A stretch of 64,000 nucleotides of DNA from Streptomyces sp. A1136 (lineage in GTDB: Bacteria; Actinomycetota; Actinomycetes; Streptomycetales; Streptomycetaceae): assembly GCF_004795055.1 (NCBI RefSeq), contig NZ_SSBJ01000006.1, positions 186,001-250,000 of the forward strand. Direction: 5' to 3'. This document shows positions 62,997 to 64,000 of the stretch, piece by piece; positions within the stretch are counted from its first letter, which is position 1, and every line of letters begins with the position of its first letter. A program made the translations under genes and the position numbers. Below the pieces are notes generated by a model, which worked only from the letters and a program-made list of their open reading frames with translations, was not told where the DNA came from and searched no databases.

Positions 62997-64000
62997 ATGT
63001 CCAAGCTGTCACTGAAGGCCGTCCAGAAGCTGACCTGCAAGAAAAGGGACGCCTGGTGGACGGTCCTTCTGGTCGACCCGGTAGCGACCCGCCTCGTCTG
63101 TCTGTTCGCCCGTTGGAACTTCGTGACGCCCAACCGCGTGACCTGGGCCGCGCTCTACGTGGGCCTCGGCTCGGCCTGGTTCTTCCTCCAGGGCGACTGG
63201 CTTTCCCTGTGCATCGGCGCGGGCCTCTACCACGTCAGCTTCATCCTCGACTGCATCGACGGCAAGCTCGCCCGCCTCAAGGGCAACGGCACCATCTTCG
63301 GCGGCTGGCTCGACTACGTCTTCGACCGCATCCGCGTGCTCTTCTGCGCGCTGGCCCTGATGGGTGGGCAGTTCCTCATCCACGACGAGGAGATCTACCT
63401 CCTCGCGGCCCTCGCCGTGATCTTCCTCGACATGCTCCGCTACGTGGACGCACTCCAGATCTACAAGATGCGCATGTCCATGCGGAACAAGATCGAGGCG
63501 GTCACCCTCGCCCGCCAGGCGGAGCAGGGGCTTGAGGAGGAGGATCGGAAGGTCGTCTTCATCGAAGACCTGTTGCGGGAGAACCCCCTGGGTGAGGCCG
63601 ACGCCCTCAAACGGGAGAAGGCCGAGACCGACCAGGCCGAGGTCATCGACCTGCACCAGCAGTTCCGCGAGCGCTTCCCCTGGTACGCACGGGTCCGCCA
63701 CGCCCTGGTGCAGAGCCGCATCCGGCCGCACCTCATCAGCGGCATCGAGTTCCAGATGTTCATCTTCATCGTCGGCCCGGTCATCGGCCACGTGCTGTGG
63801 ACCACCGCCGTGTCGGCCGTGCTGATGGGCGCCTTCGAGCTCGTCATCATGTTCAAGTTCTGGCTCTCCACCCGCGACTTCACGCGCACGATGGAACGGC
63901 TGGACCCGGGCAACACCCCCTCGCGCGCCGGCTCCATCGCCCCCCATCTGCACGCCGGACGTCACCGTCGCCGCGGCGAGGAGGACGCGCGCGCGATGCG
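62997..64000 (+). CDS. CDP-alcohol phosphatidyltransferase (partial, runs off the window)
   Basis: 334 codons are visible, still open at the edge. The signature D-x2-D-G-x2-A-R-x8-G-x3-D-x3-D is exact in DCIDGKLAR...GGWLDYVFD (residues about 92-115). There are several spans, with an extra soluble helical insert at about 165-235 rich in Glu/Lys/Gln (LARQAEQGLEEEDRKVVF, KREKAETDQAEVIDLHQQF), longer than in plain PgsA-type enzymes. ATG at 62997 after GAGGGG. It joins a CDP-activated alcohol to another alcohol, perhaps for an inositol- or sugar-phosphate polymer given the LCP neighbour. Confidence 0.9.
   Translation, partial: MSKLSLKAVQKLTCKKRDAWWTVLLVDPVATRLVCLFARWNFVTPNRVTWAALYVGLGSAWFFLQGDWLSLCIGAGLYHVSFILDCIDGKLARLKGNGTIFGGWLDYVFDRIRVLFCALALMGGQFLIHDEEIYLLAALAVIFLDMLRYVDALQIYKMRMSMRNKIEAVTLARQAEQGLEEEDRKVVFIEDLLRENPLGEADALKREKAETDQAEVIDLHQQFRERFPWYARVRHALVQSRIRPHLISGIEFQMFIFIVGPVIGHVLWTTAVSAVLMGAFELVIMFKFWLSTRDFTRTMERLDPGNTPSRAGSIAPHLHAGRHRRRGEEDARAM

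Overview
The window is high-GC DNA with GTG and ATG starts, strong GGAGG-type ribosome sites, Tat and lipoprotein signals, ROK, LacI, GntR and PaaX regulators, and GC-rich hairpin terminators. This is a Streptomyces (or close relative) chromosome. The right half (HTH-MurA, aconitase, an NgcEFG-like sugar transporter, a ROK regulator, XylFGH-like genes, dxs) matches, from memory, the gene order of S. coelicolor around SCO5998-SCO6013. No tRNA, rRNA, insertion sequence, phage gene or CRISPR array was seen.

Layout. 1-5.4 kb: housekeeping and hypothetical genes (a MazG-like pyrophosphohydrolase with an 18-bp tandem repeat, an LLM oxidoreductase, homocysteine methyltransferase, a degenerate kinase, a small secreted protein). 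5.4-7.9 kb: arginine deiminase and ornithine carbamoyltransferase with a palindrome between them. 7.9-16.2 kb: a CoA-thioester aromatic degradation cluster. It holds an enoyl-CoA hydratase, a fused flavin monooxygenase/old-yellow-enzyme protein, an aryl-CoA ligase, a PaaX repressor, an acyl-CoA dehydrogenase and a Rid-family protein, and best fits aerobic anthranilate (2-aminobenzoate) or salicylate breakdown. The same GTGAC-N4-GTCA palindrome lies in both of its promoter regions.

16.7-36.6 kb is the most striking part: an apparently complete collagen and hydroxyproline utilisation system. It contains a secreted M9 collagenase, aminopeptidase P, a DPP-IV-like S9 peptidase, a five-gene Dpp/Opp peptide importer, a three-subunit D-hydroxyproline dehydrogenase, a DHDPS-family deaminase, two adjacent proline-racemase-family enzymes, an ornithine-cyclodeaminase-family reductase and a GntR/FCD regulator. 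Six copies of one 16-bp operator (about ATGTGAMATWKYACWG) stand before the pepP/collagenase pair, the dehydrogenase operon, the deaminase operon, the gntR gene, the importer and the S9 peptidase. Two of these promoters are nearly identical. The logic is: cut collagen outside, import peptides, release Pro and Hyp inside, epimerise, oxidise and deaminate. The last enzyme, alpha-ketoglutarate semialdehyde dehydrogenase, is not in the window.

36.7-44.6 kb: an MFS exporter, a cytochrome P450, an HTH-MurA fusion with a palindrome at its own start, a Tat-exported amidohydrolase and a LacI-type regulator. 44.6-58.3 kb: aconitase with a palindrome and an iron-box-like site, a chitobiose/GlcNAc-type sugar importer with a DasR-like site, a ROK regulator, a xylose-type importer and DXP synthase. 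58.4-64 kb: an amino acid permease and an envelope group (LCP ligase, a large protein with lectin-like repeats, a CDP-alcohol phosphatidyltransferase cut by the window edge).
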